From assembly GCF_003144195.1 (NCBI RefSeq), contig NW_020290006.1, positions 1 to 64,000 on the forward strand: a stretch of DNA of 64,000 nucleotides. The letters are read 5' to 3'. Made by a program: the position numbers and the translations under genes. Numbering within the stretch: position 1 is the first letter of the stretch; each line of letters opens with the position of its first letter. This stretch comes from Ceraceosorus guamensis. Lineage: Eukaryota; Basidiomycota; Exobasidiomycetes; Ceraceosorales; Ceraceosoraceae. Below are positions 32,648-44,156 of the stretch, piece after piece. The notes under the pieces are model-generated. The model did not search any database. It was not told where the DNA came from and saw nothing but the letters and a program-made list of their open reading frames with translations.

Positions 32648-35064
32648 CTTGGCTGTGGAGTGGCTGCTCCATCTGAGGTGCCAGCTGTCGAAGTCGCTCT
32701 GATGGGGACGCTCCTAAATGCAAATGCGGTGGGATGCCTTCTGGGTGAGTGCAAGGCACTTGCTCGTCTCGAATAGTGAATGGCTTCTTGAATACGTGCA
32801 AGAGCCTGTGGTAGTACTCCCACCCACACAGTTTCTCGTCAGTGTGTCTAAGGGGTGGGGGCTGCGCAGCGCAGCAGGCTTCACCCTGGTCGATGCTGGG
32901 CACGAATCCGGATACTGAGTGCCGATTGCCGAGTAGCTAGACGGCTTTGCTGAGCTCTCTGACTGCATCAACATTTCCTCAGAGCTGGTCACGAGTGCAT
33001 GGTGAGTGCTGAGTCACAATAACCCGAGCGATCTGATTCGTGGTTGTGACTTGTGCGTCTTTACTCACGACTGGATGGGCCGTTCGATGCAGCTCGAACA
33101 AGTTGCGCCCCCGCTTTGGCGGCTTTGCACCACTTTCGTGATTCATGATTCAGATTTCAGAATCACGATTCCGATGACTCAAAATTCTAAATTGTTGGTC
33201 TTGACCCGCGAATCATCTGGATCTTGATCAGGCTCAAGTTGTACCCGGCACCGGTTACTGGTGTAGCCTGGGCGCCCGGCGATTGGTGACGTTCAACTGC
33301 TCAGTGAATTTTCGAAGTGACCTATACCACCATGCAGCAATGTTGCATAAGCAAGAATCTCGAATCAAGAATGGAGACAAAGTTGCGTGGCCTAGGTCGT
33401 CAGCTGAGTGACCCTCAAGAGGTGGGAGCTGTGTAAATTGTTCAGGTTTCAGTTGAGGCCAGTGTCAATTCTCGATTGTTAATTGTATAGCCGTCAATGC
33501 AGCGCAAATAATTCGTCAAGACTGATCAATTTGGTATCCTGGGCGGCGCTAAATTGAATCTTGTGACTCGTGCTATAATTCCGTCCCAGTCGCTATAGCC
33601 GATTCTTGATGCAAGACTGGAAAAAGATCAAAATCTTGAATCCCAGATGCATGTTCGACTTTTGACTCACAATCAATGAGACGATGTGTGAAATGACGTG
33701 AGCGAGCGTTAGAATAAGTCGGGGACTCACATGGATGCATTAGCCTTGCCCCATAGCTTTGTCTGGCCATTGAATGTAAGTGTTTGTCCGACACAGGGAA
33801 GGTTGCGATCGAAAAGTGCGGCCAAGTCGGAGTCAAAGTGAGTGATGGTGTATACAGCTGCATGCGTCATTCGATTAACTCAAGACTGTTGAGAGGTCGC
33901 TTGGACGCCCTGCCGAGCGCCCCATGCCACATATACTCGATCTGACTCTTGACTGCAAGGCACATAATCCTGATTGTGTCCAAAGTTGTCCATCAAGCTA
34001 TAATCTTGAATGCGTGATGCGGCCTTCAGCTAGCATTCAGCCCAGTTGTGAACCTTGCATGGCGTCTCATGTACATTCGTGCTTGAGTGACTCATCAGCA
34101 ATCATCAAAGCACTATATAGAATCGTGATTGCTGACGCAAGGATCGTGATGCATGCTGGGCATTCACATCATCATTCTGATTGTGACTGTGTGCGGTAGC
34201 CAGGAGCTCAGCCGCGGGTTGCCAAGATTCACCTTGCGGCTTGCGTCGTGTAGTGAGGCCATTCGTGCGTGATTGATTCTTGAGTCACGGGTCAAGCACG
34301 AAAGGCACGTCTGTTGCAGTCTTGAGTCTTGGCCATCAGCAGCAGCTGATCGAGCGATCTGGCAGATGGCGATATAAGGTGCGGCGTGGCAATTCAGCGC
34401 GATTCACGCTTTAACGCTATGCCGAAACACAAAAACGACCGCGGCAAGCGGCAACGAGTATAGCCGCGCGGGTGCCCAAGCAAGCTCATCGCAGTTCCAT
34501 TAGGCATTCGTGATTCGAGTCACAGAGTCTTGGTCGAGTGACTCGACCCTCAGATATCACACTCTGCTGTTGGATGCGCCGCGGACGCCCGCGTAAGGTA
34601 TGAATGAGGCGCTGCCCGCTGCGGAGCACGTTGTTTTGGTCGGTCGTACGGCGAGGCAGCGGCAGCCATGCTGGTGGAACACACGCGCGCGCAAGGATGA
34701 CAGATCGTGAGTAGTAGTCACCAGTCGTGAGTCTCGAATCAAAGATTGGTGATGGTGAATCACGACCGAGGCTTCACGCAGGCGCGTACCACTTCACAAA
34801 AGACATCCGTCTACCCCGCGCACCCTACCATCCGGCTATCTATAGGCGCACGGCGATACGGTATACCTTCTCAAAAATGTACGCCGATCAAGACCCAACA
34901 CGCGCGCATAACGATGCTGCACGCGCGACTTCACACGTGCGCGCACGGGCGCACGGCGCGGGCGTTTTGTTGCTGATCAATCGTGAGCAAGTCGTAGAGA
35001 TCGCGCATACATCACCACCATGTCCTTGTCTCGCATCCTTCACGTCTAACACTTCAATCTCACC
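32648..35064. other. Divergent intergenic region rich in dispersed motif
   Basis: About 2.4 kb between the Zn2Cys6 gene and the NAD kinase gene. AT content is higher than in genes. Many copies of TGATTC/GAATCA words occur, for example 33140-33185, 34263-34290, 34506-34520 and 34730-34760, along with TTGATTCTTGA-type variants. No exon chain is visible on either strand. Confidence 0.6.
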
Positions 35065-38000
35065 ATGTCGGAGCAGCCTGATCGCGGTCTCGGTGTGGGG
35101 TCTAGTGGATCACCGCCTCCTCCCGCCGGTCCGCCGGCTCCCCCGCTCCCGTCTCCATGCTTTGTGCATTCGTATCTCGATGCGGGTCTAGGCTCCTCTG
35201 CTCGCAGAACGTGGCCAAACAGAAGCGATGCGCACGTCCATACATCGAGAGAGCGAGGTGCGGAGGTCTATGCTCCCGGGGGCTACTTTGAAAGCGAGCA
35301 CAAGATGCGATCGAGTCCGCGAATTGCCGGCCCCAGGCCTCGTCGCAGGGTCCACATCCCTCCCTCCCATCGGCATTCTAGAGGAGCAGCCGAGCCGAGC
35401 AGCGAGAGCTCGCACAGCGGGAGCGAAGGCGGGTGCAGTACAGGCGGCTCTGTATCGGATGAGGAAGGGGATAGCGAGAGCGATCACATGCGGAGCTTGA
35501 CGCGACAGCTTGCCGAGACTGCAGTCGGCGTGCGAGAGATGAGCAAGCAGCTTGGTGAGTATGGTAATGGTGCTTCATGCATGGCTCGTTGCTCACGCCG
35601 ATCTCATCACAGGTCAAGCAAGAGTCAAGTCCAACATCCACTCGGTCTTGATCATCACAAAGGCGCGAGATAATCATCTCATCTCATTGACGCGTGAGCT
35701 CGCCATCTGGTTGATGCAGACGCCCAGGAGGGGCAGAGATACGGGACTTGTCGTGTGAGTCGTGGGCCTTTCCCCTCGCATTGATCTCCTAGCTGACGGT
35801 CGCTCATCGCTTCCCACGCAGCTACGTCGACTCGCAGCTGCGCAACTCTAAGCGTTTTGATGTAGAAGGCATACGACGAGACCACCCGCAATTCTTTGAT
35901 CGCGTGCATCGTGGTCAGCATTCGTCGCAAGCCTCCGCCTCCACTCCCAAAAGTGCAGGCTTCGAGACGCCAAGTGCTGCATCAAGCGCTTCGAGCAGCT
36001 CGAGCCAGTCTCGTGAAGATGGGCAGCTCCGATTTTGGACGAGCGACATGTGCAGCCGTAGTCCGCACCTGTTCGATATCGTCGTGACAGTGAGTGCGCA
36101 TGGGTGCGCGGATCGGATGCAGGCCCTCACACTCTCAGCGTCCTGTTTCACAGCTCGGTGGAGACGGTACGGTACTATTCTGCTCTTGGCTGTTCCAGCG
36201 AATCGTTCCTCCAGTGGTGCCATTCGCACTGGGCTCGCTTGGATTCTTGACCAATTTCGACTTTTCCAACTACGCCAAGGTGATGAATTCAGCCCTTGAG
36301 GATGGGATACGAGTCAACTTGCGCATGCGTTTTACAGCAACCGTATACGTGAGTCCTGGGCGCCTGGACTCTGTGATGCTGCTGCTGACCCTGTTCTTTT
36401 ATCCAGCGCGCCACCCTGCCTACCGGCTCTTGCGAGCGGAAACGGCAACGCGCCATCAGGAGCGGCAAGACTGGAGAAATTATTATGCGCAATATTGCCG
36501 AGGGAGGTTGGGACAGAATCGAGTCCCCTGTTCCGCAGGGGTCCGACTTGCGGGGCCACATGTCAGAGAATGGTAGAGATCCGGGCAACAACGACACTAG
36601 GCCCGCTGGCCCTCCCCCTCCTGCTGCGGCGATACCCCAGCAGCGCAAAGACAAGGAGGTCATGTGCTTCACAACGCGCCCAGTCGAAACGTTCGAAGTC
36701 CTTAATGACTTGGTGGTCGACCGCGGGCCAAGTCCCTACGTCAGCCTGCTGGAGGTCTTTGGTGCGTGGTGCGCGTGCGCTGCTTTGCCCGCGATACGTA
36801 GCTCACCTTGTCTGCCCCTTGCAGGCAATGAGCATCACATGACCACCGCACAAGCAGACGGGTTGTGCATCTCCACGCCCACCGGCTCGACGGCGTACTC
36901 TGTGAGTAGGCGCTGGGGTGCATCCCTCCTCGATCCTGCTGATCCATCGCTGCCTTGCAGCTTTCCGCTGGAGGATCGTTGGTGCACCCGGAAATCCCTT
37001 CTATATTGATCACGCCAATCTGCCCTCACACGCTCTCATTTCGGCCCATGCTGCTCCCAGATAGCATGGAGCTACGCATCGCGGTGCCATACAATTCGCG
37101 CAGCACAGCTTGGGCAAGCTTTGATGGCAGAGGTCGAGTCGAGCTCAAACGTGAGTCGTGGCGCCTGCTGGCATGCGTAGGCCGCTGCTGACTTGGCGTG
37201 CGTCATCCACGTAGAGGGCGATCACATCAAGGTCACCGCTTCACGGTATCCATTCCCAACGGTCTGCGCCGAGAACCAATCCATCGACTGGTTCAATTCC
37301 ATTTCTCGTACGCTCAAGTGGAACGAGAGGCAAAGACAAAAGTCGTTTGTGGTGGTGGAAGAGGGCGCGGAGAAGAGCTCGTCATCAGAGCCGAAAGAAG
37401 GTCAGCGAAGCGAAAAGAGCCAATCAGGTATGCAAGGAGCGGGAAACGAGACGGATGACAATGAAGACGATGTAGAAGCAGAGGCCGAGACCGAGGCATT
37501 CGACATTGACGATACCGATACAGCTGCGCCGACGCGAACAGCTAGCCCTGACCCGGATCCTCCCCGGTCAGCGGCATCGCTGAATCAATTTGTAAGGCGC
37601 AACTCTGTGCGCTCGAGGACGAGCAGCGGTCATCACCACCATCATCACCCCAACGGCCGCACAATCAGATCAGCGCCCACAAGCAATCGAGCTTCATCCG
37701 AGCATCTGAACAGATTTGGCATGGCTCCACTGACACGCGGAGACAAGCCAACGACGAGCGAATCCTCTCCTTCCGATACCAGCAGCAGCCCCTCCGCGGC
37801 CGGCCTTGAGAAATCCGAGCGCGATCAGAAATTGCTCAGTAGTCCGGATCGGTTCGGTTTAGCGGGACCGCCCATGCCTCCGCGCAGCATCAGCGAGCGT
37901 CACTTGGCCAGCGCCGACTTTAGGCTGGACGACCCTTCGCCGGGACCGAGCGAAGCGCCACTGTCCCTGTCTTCTCAAGATTCGGCTGGACTTCCTCGGC

Positions 38001-38305
38001 AAGCTGCAGAACTGCAGGCACAGACTCGCAGGTTGAGTGGAGAAGCGCAAGCACAGACGCGAGGTCAAAGCGGCGAAGGAGCAAGTACGGCATCGCAGCC
38101 GCGCCAGGGTACGGATGCAGCAGCACCTGCCGGCACGGAGACGAAATCATCCATTGCTTCCCGGCGCTCGTCCTCGCAGCGCAAACAATCTCGTCAGAAG
38201 AAGGTGGCGTCGGTCGACCCGAACGGACGTAGATCGAGCGGGGCGGGTGCCGCTCTGATCGTGTATGGACAAGACGAGTCTGACTCGGATGATCTGACCG
38301 AATGA
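35065..38305 (+). CDS. UTR1: NAD(H) kinase with long disordered tails
   Basis: Eight exons, 35065-35554, 35613-35754, 35822-36089, 36154-36348, 36407-36761, 36825-36901, 36961-37150 and 37215-38305; introns 58-67 nt; 935 residues. NAD kinase phosphorylates NAD(H) to NADP(H) with ATP. Exon 4 opens with [15 protein letters not shown] (GGDGT at 302-306, the NAD kinase signature), then [13 protein letters not shown]. Exon 5 ends [21 protein letters not shown]; exons 6-7 give [16 protein letters not shown] and [19 protein letters not shown], the conserved substrate-binding loop. The Met at 35065 follows a CT-rich leader; no mitochondrial presequence is apparent, so a cytosolic Utr1-like enzyme is preferred over Pos5. 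The first about 160 residues and the last about 340 are Ser/Pro/Gln-rich and look disordered; the tail contains a His run. The catalytic core alone would be about 400 residues, so more than half of the protein is extension. Confidence 0.95.
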
Positions 38306-38503
38306 GGCGATGCAGCCAATCTCATGTCCACGATGTGCATCATTCTTGTGGTCGTCGGTGGCGCATGTGTGGTGGTGTCATTGCGAGAGCGTCCAAGGCG
38401 AGCGTCCAAGGCACGGGTGCTGCCGTATGGTACAGACGTAAGGTTGAATTGTCGGGAGTCGCGCGTGCGAATCCTTGCCCGCCTGCTTCGCGCCCTTTGC
38501 GCC

Positions 38504-39822
38504 CTAAAGTCCAAAGTCTCGTCCATCCTCTGGCGCGTCGCTGATCTTCTTGCCGCCTCCGGACTTGCTTTTTCGACTTCTTCCCCACGCAACGCGCACT
38601 TCTTTGCCATCAATCAAGACCTTGACTGCGCAGCGCATAGCTGCGCTCTCCGCATCTTCTCGCCTTTTGAAATTGACAAAGGCGCACTTTGACGTGGGGA
38701 CGTGGGTGATGGACTTGATGCTTTCGGGCGCTAGATTGGGCACCGTCGTCACAAAGTATGTCCGCAAAGAGTCCTCGGTAGCGGTGGGTGGCAGGGACGA
38801 TAGGAAAAGCGATGTCTGCGGAGGGGGGGGGGGGGGGGGGCAAGCAAGAGATGAGCTTCGCCATCGCGCACCTTTACGTCATCCACGTCGTCCTCTCACA
38901 ATAGTCTTGTCTTCTGGTGGTGCGAGGCCCGCTTCGTCGGCTTGCGTGCGCAAGATCTTTTTGGCGACCGGGTCATTGCGCCCGAGGTAGCTGTGAAGAC
39001 GAATCTGTCAGACGTGACGGCATCGACATGGGCGCACCCGTGTACTGCTCACCGGTCTTTGATGTTTTGCTTGCTCAACTCGTTATCCACCGGCAACTCG
39101 TGACGAAAAGGACAGGCATCACCTCGCGTGCAGTTGCCCTTGGCGTAAAAGCTGCACAAGTGCGATCGGTTCCTCCTGTACGGATCTGATGAAGAGGTCC
39201 CACCAGCACTGCTGCTGGGCGCGGCCCCCATTGGATTCCCTCGCTGACGAGAAAGTTGCTTGAGCAACTCTGAGCCGGCACGAGAAGCTGGGCCGGAAGA
39301 GGGCAACAAGGACTGATCGCCACCTTGTTCAGCCTGATGGATGTGCGGCAGTCTCGACCTTCAGCACGACTAGCGGCACCACAACTTGGAGAGGCCAGCG
39401 ACAAACTCACTGCCTGTGCCTCTAATCGCTGGACATAGTACAGCTTGTTCTTCTCCCCGCTCGGCATCTGATTCTGCAAGCCCATGGCAGTGTCTCTGAC
39501 CTGTACCGGCAAGCCATACTGCAAGTCGAGCACACACGTCTGGCATACATTTTTGATCTTGGCGCACGTCGTGCACAGTTCCGTCTTTTTGAAGCGCATC
39601 CCAGAGCCAGGGTTCCATCGAAACACTGTGAATGGTCGGTCGCAGATCTGTGGGTCGCGCATGGCGTTCGTTAGGTGGACACGCAGTGATCCGCGAGCGA
39701 CAAGACCCACTCACCTTGCATTCCTTTCCCATTGGCTGCTTGCTCATCCTCACGTACGGATTGGGGCCTAGGCACGTCTCGCAGAGGATGGGCGTCTCCG
39801 CCTCTTCGGCTTGATTGCTCAT
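38504..39822 (-). CDS. SLT11: Pre-mRNA-splicing factor Slt11 (Ecm2/RBM22 family)
   Basis: Five exons, 39822-39715, 39647-39411, 39333-39053, 38990-38900 and 38815-38504, giving 342 residues. Slt11/Ecm2 contacts U6 snRNA in the activated spliceosome and stabilises U2/U6 pairing. The N-terminal zinc-binding part is [13 protein letters not shown]...[16 protein letters not shown], then [19 protein letters not shown] and [14 protein letters not shown] finger [19 protein letters not shown] lies near residues 174-192. After [14 protein letters not shown] the last exon encodes an RRM (residues about 240-320) with RNP1-like [15 protein letters not shown]. Order and spacing match the family exactly. 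The last intron contains an 18-base homopolymer. It converges with the NAD kinase gene with only 198 bp between stops. Confidence 0.95.
38823..38840. repeat. Poly-G (poly-C on coding strand) run in an SLT11 intron
   Basis: Eighteen G residues on the plus strand, giving an 18-base poly-C run a few bases before the 3' splice site of the last SLT11 intron, where a polypyrimidine tract is expected. Homopolymers of this length are prone to length error in sequencing. Confidence 0.85.
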
Positions 39823-40262
39823 GCTGTGCGGCGGCGTGTGGTGCGAAATGATGAGGGGCTCGGCGCTGTGAGATGCGGGCGTGCGGGCGTGCTGCCGTAC
39901 TCGCGACGCTCGTGGATGTGATGGTTGCAAAAAGAACGCTGGACTGCTTCATGATCCGTTCAGCCTCGGTCGATCGGTCCAAATCCGCGACGCGATACGT
40001 CCGAAAAGAGCTCCCGTCACGTGATCTTTACGCGGGTGTCACACTCAAGACTCGTAGGCTTGTTGTTCGACGCGGCCAGACTCAAGAATCACAATCACGA
40101 ATCAAAAGGGTTACGATTACGCTCTCACTCCGCGCGCACTCCGAGGAACACGGGGCCCAAAGAAGGGGTGCGCAGGCGATGCGATTCCGGGTCAAAACTG
40201 CATAGACGTACGTGTACACATGGTTCGTTGCTACGGAAGGCCATCGGTGATCGAGCCCGCGT
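39823..40262. other. Intergenic region, SLT11 promoter
   Basis: 440 bp between the SLT11 start and the stop of the next minus-strand gene. It has one cluster of the dispersed word (ACTCAAGAATCACAATCACG near 40079). No gene seen. Confidence 0.55.
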
Positions 40263-41348
40263 CTAGTGAGAGCGACGTTGCAGGACCAGCCTGCTTTCGA
40301 GGACGTATTTATCCTTTGCACTATCCAACCTCTCCTTGATCCATTTGCGCGTTTCGGCAAGGGCCTCCTGGATGGACGCGAGACGGACATCGCTTGCAGA
40401 GAGCTCTGCAGTGACGTCGACTCGATGCTCAAAGGCAGCGCCACACAGATCGCGCGCGAGTCGTCCGTTCAAAAATCGAGCTTGGGCTTCTTTGTACGCC
40501 TCTTCGTCCGCACATACGTGCAGTTCTCCGTCCAATGGTCCGCTCCCGCTGGAATACTCCACCCATCGTTCGCCTGCAAGCTCAAAGCACGCCACAATGG
40601 CTTGTCCTATCAGGCTCTCCACGCAAGGCTCGGGGTTTAAACCGCTTGCACACTGTCGCAGCGCTGCGCCCAAGCGCTCCCGAGCCGTATCAAAGATCCA
40701 GCGTCGACTACTGTCCAACGAAGCGAGAACATTGAGCATCTTTGTCGTCTTCTCGATCGCCCATGTCGGTGTGAGGGCGGTGAAAGTAGGCGATAGAGGT
40801 TGGTGATTCGAGGACGGAGAGGCAGACGCGTCGATGGATCGGGTGGGGCGATGACCAGCACGTTGCGCTGCATTGGTCGAGCTTTGCTCGCTCGTGCAGC
40901 TATCGGAAAGTGGCGACGAGTGCTTCTTCGCCCGTTTGTTGTCATGTGACTGTGAGCGACTGTGTACGACGGGTCGAAGCGTCGTCGCATCGCTAGACAC
41001 TCTTGGTCGCTTGCGAGCAGCACGGTCAGCGCCGCTGGTCGAGCTCACGTTGGGCTTTGCGGGCAGTGCGTGCTGAGCCGAGCGCGGAGAGCCTCCGCCT
41101 GGATGACCCTGATGCAGATGGCTTCGGCCCAGCACTAGTGATCCGGCCTGCATTGTAGCAGAGTCTCGCTGCGCATCGTGATGTTGATGCTGTGGAGCCG
41201 GCGGCGGCGGCGGTGGCCTCCTCGGCAAGCTCGGGTGAGCGTTGCGGCCAAGCATGGCCAGGCCAACGTTGCTGCTGCTTGCACCCGAGGTATCGGAGCA
41301 CATCCAAGGAGCTCTCGAAGGAATTGACGCGTTCGCTACAGCGTGCAT
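40263..41348 (-). CDS. Unknown protein with basic nuclear-type signals
   Basis: Single exon, 361 residues, not recognised. The first about 180 residues are low-complexity: a Pro run (RRPPPPPPAP), a His/Gln stretch and Ser-rich segments. Two basic clusters, RKRPRVSSD and NKRAKKHSS, look like nuclear localisation signals. The last about 170 residues are folded-looking and mostly helical, beginning LTPTWAIEKTTKMLNVLASL and continuing with RRWIFDTARERLGAALRQC and IGQAIVACFELAGERWVEY, then a final basic helix RKWIKERLDSAKDKYVLE. Coding character is clear and the ATG at 41348 is the first possible. A nuclear role is an inference from the basic clusters alone. A further upstream exon cannot be excluded. 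Confidence 0.65.
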   Translation of the reverse strand: MHAVANASIPSRAPWMCSDTSGASSSNVGLAMLGRNAHPSLPRRPPPPPPAPQHQHHDAQRDSATMQAGSLVLGRSHLHQGHPGGGSPRSAQHALPAKPNVSSTSGADRAARKRPRVSSDATTLRPVVHSRSQSHDNKRAKKHSSPLSDSCTSEQSSTNAAQRAGHRPTRSIDASASPSSNHQPLSPTFTALTPTWAIEKTTKMLNVLASLDSSRRWIFDTARERLGAALRQCASGLNPEPCVESLIGQAIVACFELAGERWVEYSSGSGPLDGELHVCADEEAYKEAQARFLNGRLARDLCGAAFEHRVDVTAELSASDVRLASIQEALAETRKWIKERLDSAKDKYVLESRLVLQRRSH

Positions 41349-42108
41349 GACGTTGGGTTAGGGATCTCCGTCTTGACGTTTTGCTCGTTGTCGTCCGATA
41401 CGTTCTGCTCGGATCGTCGCTTGACTACAATGGCGCAAAGACGTCGTGGTAGCCTTCTGAAGCGTAAACTCATTCCCAAGAGCTCGTTCATAAGCGAAAT
41501 GGGCTGCCCCCAAATATGTTCCCACCGTCCTAGAGACCGAAAGCCACTTCATGGCGCGCGACCCTGAAAGATGTCTTCCTCTCGCCGGGAGCCACACGAT
41601 ATGAGCAGCGAGCTGCATGAACCTCTTGATTGCAGGACGGCGGACGGCAGCTCCCGCTCTCCTCACGAGGCACGGCATCTTCGGCATCATTCGCAGCGCG
41701 GAGTTATCTCGTGTGCGTACTCATACCTACCGTAAGCGGGAGTCTGTACGAGACCTACGCTTGCTCTCGCGCCGCTCAGGCGCTGTGCGATGTGCGCTGC
41801 GCCACTCGCACTCGCACTCGGACTCAAGACCCACCAATTGTACCTCCGCATTCAGGTCCCCATGTTTAGAGAAGCGCAGACAGCAGGGTCCCGTGAATCA
41901 CCATCGAGTTGCAGGGCACTAGCGAAGCGCGTTCGGAGGGCTGCGGGCGGGGGAGCAGTCGACCGCTGACAAGCCGCTGCTGCTTGTCAGCTTCACCTGC
42001 ATGAACACACAACAGCACCCAAGTCGCGACCTTGACGAGTGCCAAGCTTGCTTTGTGCAGCAAGTCGTGGGCGCTTGCAGCTGCAAACGAGAAGTCGCGA
42101 AGTCTTGG

Positions 42109-42111
<3 letters not shown>

Positions 42112-42141
<30 letters not shown>
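42112..42141. repeat. AGC trinucleotide microsatellite
   Basis: Ten uninterrupted AGC units in non-coding sequence, read directly. Confidence 0.9.
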
Positions 42142-42143
<2 letters not shown>

Positions 42144-44101
42144 CACGTACTTCGTGCAAAGAGCGAGAGAGAGCACATCCATCGCGCGCTCAGCAGAGGT
42201 GCAATCGTTTAGAGCCCTTGCGACATGCCATGCGTAGACCATCTTTGCCTCGATGACAATTAGTGTATGATCGGATTTTTCGTGGTCATGGACCCCGAGT
42301 CGCCGTGCTCAGATTCGATTGCGCGTCCAGGCATGTGTAGGCTACGTGATGATCCCATCCGCGTGCGACATGGTCGAAGATGCCTGCTAGGTGGATGCCA
42401 ATGTCGTTCGAATGATAGCTCTCCCAGAGGCCTGCGACTCGGAGCGAAAAATGGCTCACCCTTACGTCCATTCACATTGTTGGGCACTCGAGGGCTTGCG
42501 ATTCAGCACTTGTCATCAGCCTACGTGCCAACAGGCACGAGACTCGCGACTCTTCGCTCTGATTCGAACGCGCGACCTCCTCTGCCAGTCGAGGTGGATG
42601 CGGACATTCAAAGGTCGTGTGGTCGAAAGCGGGCCATCGTGCTGTAAAGCAACATTTTGATTTCGATTCAAGATTCTTGATTTCCGTGATTTGGCTCTTG
42701 AGCCCGTTCAAAAGATCCACCAAGTCACGTGCTGATCCCCAAGTCACCGCCATGCGGTGTAGCAAGATGGAAATGCCGACGAGGCTGTGTGCGTACTCCA
42801 CGTACGCAACACCGTCGTGAATCTCGCTGCTGGTTGGTGCATTCCCGACGCAAGATCAACTACGGACCGTGCTAACGCACGCTGAGCGGAGCGCCATAGA
42901 AGAATGCGAATGCGTGATTGCAACGACCGATCGAGATCGCTGCGATCGCTTTTGAATATTCCAAGGACACCCACGCTACCGCGCTTGCCGTTACAGCACA
43001 GCCCGCCGCACCTAATTATTGATGCTCATGCCGAGAACGTCATCTGCTCGTGCTGCTGGGTGAACGCGCTGATCAAGAATGGCATCGAGATTGCGAACTT
43101 GGCAGTAAAGTCGTTGGGACAGCTGTCGATCAAATGGAGAGTCAGAGTCGTAGTCACGACTCGCTGGCGCTGACAAACCCTCGGCCCAGACTGAGAGCAG
43201 AACAGCTAGCGGACCGTTGCATGCGTTGCGTGCGTACTCGTGACTGCAGCATCCGCGCGGCGCGGTTCGAGAGCCGATGCTTTATGCGATCAAAGCAAGC
43301 AGGCAGGCCGGCCTTCCCGACTCCGCCTCCGCCGCGCAGCACAGCACAGCCGCAATTCAGGATGGCGCACTCACAACCGCGCGCGCCGATCAAGTCGCTT
43401 TGATACTCACGCAGAAAGAGTGTGAGTGTGAAGGTTCGAGATTGAGATTGCGATTGCGATTGCGATTCTCTTCGTGCACACTTCGCGTCACCATCGATCA
43501 CATCGTCTTTCCTCATGCCAAACAGCACCCAACGCACTGGTGACTCGACTAGCTCACGACTCACGACTGTTCGATCGCCACTCAGACTGTCTCGCACATG
43601 CACAGCTCAACACCCACCGCGCGCGCTGTCATAAGCAACCCATATACTCACGACTGTAGCTCGTACGCGGGTGCGCCGCAATAATAATTTGTGTCTCATC
43701 CGCGGCGTCAGCACATCCTCATTGCGGCGCACGCGCGCGCATCGCCAAGGGCTGCACCGCCTCGTTCGTTTTTCTCTCCGCCGACCGGCCCATACATATG
43801 CTGCATGTGTACGCGCGGGCAAAGGGCACACACCGTGCACACCGGCCGCCGCTCGAAAAGGCTTATTTTGACTCAACACTCGTGACTCTTGACTGTCAGA
43901 CTCTTCTCTTTCGAACGAACGAGCGACGCGCCTGCCTTCGCATCTCTTTCCCCGACCGCCTGCCAGTCAGATTCGCTCTCATCTTTCCACCTTCAAACGT
44001 CTTCGTCGCCAGCTTGGAACATTAGATTGCCTCAGCACGCATCCTAGCATCCCAAAGAATTTCCTTTGCCTCCGCCGCCTGGGCGAAACGACTTCTCCCA
44101 C

Positions 44102-44102
44102 A

Positions 44103-44154
<52 letters not shown>
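44102..44154. repeat. ACGC tetranucleotide run ending at a start codon
   Basis: About 13 tandem ACGC units that stop immediately before the ATG at 44155 of the SmgGDS-like gene. The run would form most of the proximal 5' untranslated region if transcription starts upstream of it. Confidence 0.9.

Positions 44155-44156
<2 letters not shown>

Larger units (their letters stand above)
41349..44154. other. Divergent intergenic region with microsatellites
   Basis: About 2.8 kb between divergent genes. It holds an AGC trinucleotide run (42112-42141), clusters of the dispersed GACTCGTGACT/ATTCAAGATTC words (42671, 43540-43570, 43863-43890), and an ACGC run ending at the next start codon. Short ORFs lack coding character. 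A tRNA-like word near 42556 was considered and rejected. Confidence 0.55.

Noticed and set aside
33000-35000. Possible degraded transposon in the motif-rich gap
   Set aside because: No terminal repeats, no target-site duplication and no transposase or reverse-transcriptase-like frame could be seen; only short dispersed words.
41358-41690. 110-codon minus-strand ORF just upstream of the unknown gene at 40263-41348, as a possible 5' exon
   Set aside because: No suitable donor/acceptor pair gave a clear improvement, and its codon use is not gene-like.
42540-42620. tRNA-like segment on the minus strand (GATTCGAAC followed by GCGCGACCTCC on the plus strand)
   Set aside because: The T-loop-like word is present but the flanking five bases do not pair, no A-box lies at the right distance, and no acceptor stem can be formed.
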